From positions 1 to 14,020 of the forward strand of contig CAZHFN010000042.1 in assembly GCA_964531105.1 (NCBI GenBank): a stretch of 14,020 bases of DNA, given 5' to 3'. The notes beneath the pieces are model-generated. The model saw only the letters and a list, made by a program, of their open reading frames with translations, was not told the origin of the DNA and searched no databases. Made by a program: the position numbers and the translations under genes. Positions 13,232-14,020 of the stretch are shown here, piece by piece (the first letter of the stretch is position 1; the number at the start of each line of letters is the position of its first letter). Source of the DNA: UBA2256 sp964531105 (GTDB lineage: Bacteria > Spirochaetota > Spirochaetia > Treponematales > Rectinemataceae).

Positions 13232-14020
13232 TTAGAAGCGGACTGCCGCCTGGATCGCTATACCTGTCCTGCCGAAGTCGCCGGGGCTTGAGCCCAGCTC
13301 CTCGGTGAATAAGGCCGCATCCACTTCCAGGATAAGAAGATCTATGCCGGCGCCGATCGATACGTAGCCCTGGTTAAGTCCCACCCTCGCGGATATGAAG
13401 TTGAGCAGCTTGAGTTCGGCTCCCGCATGCAGGGTGTTCCATATCGCGTCGAAGCCATCGGAGAACACGGCCAGCATGTCCTGGGATTCGACATAGATGG
13501 ACGGAGCGATGAGGTTGAGAAGCCTGAAGGCGAAACCGGCGCCCATGGACACGACTGGGTCGAGCTTATAGGCCGTGGTGCCGTTCAAGGGGATATTGGT
13601 GGCAGGATCTTCCATTATGTCACCCAGCGAAGCCTGGCCCATCTTGTAGCCGAATCCGAAATCCCTCACCATGGCGCCCAGCATGAAGGGTCCGAGGTTG
13701 AGGGTAGTACCGGCATCGAGGGCGAGTCCGTAACCGCCTAACACATTGAGCGTGCCAAGAATATCCTCAGGATTGCTATTTTCGTTTAGCAGACCAGTGA
13801 GAATGGATGAGAAAGGCCATCCTGAAACTGGGTCGGAATGCAGTTTATAGAAGGCTCGGGCATCGGCGCCGACTTTTAATTTCAGAATTCCCAAATCGAA
13901 GCGGAATCCCAAGCCCACAGTGGCGTTAGCCTGGGTTTGGCTTACCAGCTTGGCACCAAGAAGCGAGGAGCCCACGGCGATTTCATCGGTAACAAGGTTA
14001 AAGCCCAGGCCGAATCCTCT
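13232..14020 (-). CDS. FadL/PorV-like outer-membrane protein, N-terminus beyond the window
   Basis: The reading frame is open to the right edge, giving 262 visible residues; the true start lies outside. An internal GTG at 13975 is not the start, because the codons before it (RGFGLGFNLVTDEIA) align with EGLGLGLTLVSEAVA of the neighbouring paralogue at 11836-12978. Similarity continues through VGADARAFYKL (there IGADVRGFYRL), the VLGGYGLALDAG strand (there LLGGAGVAVDAG), MVRDFG (there MVRDYG), and the C-terminal RTGIAIQAAVRF (there RTGIAIQAALRL). The terminal Phe fits recognition by the barrel assembly machinery. A strong terminator follows, so the two paralogues form a tandem pair from separate transcripts. 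Confidence 0.85.
   Translation of the reverse strand, partial: RGFGLGFNLVTDEIAVGSSLLGAKLVSQTQANATVGLGFRFDLGILKLKVGADARAFYKLHSDPVSGWPFSSILTGLLNENSNPEDILGTLNVLGGYGLALDAGTTLNLGPFMLGAMVRDFGFGYKMGQASLGDIMEDPATNIPLNGTTAYKLDPVVSMGAGFAFRLLNLIAPSIYVESQDMLAVFSDGFDAIWNTLHAGAELKLLNFISARVGLNQGYVSIGAGIDLLILEVDAALFTEELGSSPGDFGRTGIAIQAAVRF

Noticed and set aside
3557..14020. CRISPR array
   Set aside because: No regularly spaced repeat-spacer pattern was seen; the repeats found are operator half-sites and the two tRNA copies.

Overview
The window looks like a chromosomal segment of a diderm bacterium. The envelope genes at both ends (lipoproteins, signal-peptide proteins with beta-rich outer-membrane-like sequences, and tandem paralogues carrying the MGMGG...NPAG motif of FadL/PorV-type proteins) fit a spirochaete of the Treponema/Spirochaeta type. 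This is inferred from gene style; no diagnostic phylogenetic marker is present.

Left arm (1-3562): a minus-strand operon encodes a PDZ-domain lipoprotein (GTG start) and, through an ATGA overlap, a predicted small outer-membrane beta-barrel. Divergent from it is a 602-residue lipoprotein of unknown function.

Middle (3557-9009) is accessory DNA holding three toxin-antitoxin-like modules side by side: (i) a complete yefM-yoeB pair (minus) with a promoter/operator; (ii) an intact AbiEi-type antitoxin gene followed by an abiEii toxin gene that has lost its centre, including the catalytic region; (iii) a roughly 3.5-kb block bounded by 53-bp direct repeats, one being the 3' part of an intact tRNA-Lys(UUU) gene and the other a detached copy. 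The block carries an operon of a winged-helix regulator and an overlapping nucleotidyltransferase gene, and convergently a second paralogue of the regulator. Each regulator gene is preceded by four half-sites arranged symmetrically about one dyad, with the inner half-sites on the -35 and -10 elements. A 36-codon fragment resembling the N-terminus of a tyrosine recombinase lies between the second regulator and the tRNA. The simplest reading is an old tRNA-Lys-integrated island whose integrase has decayed and whose cargo is an AbiE-like (type IV style) toxin-antitoxin locus with a duplicated regulator.

Right arm (9143-14020), all minus strand: an operon with a TTGACA promoter encodes a predicted outer-membrane protein and a 521-residue aromatic-rich lipoprotein, ending in a strong terminator. 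Upstream are two tandem FadL/PorV-like paralogues, separated by another strong terminator; the second runs off the right edge of the window.
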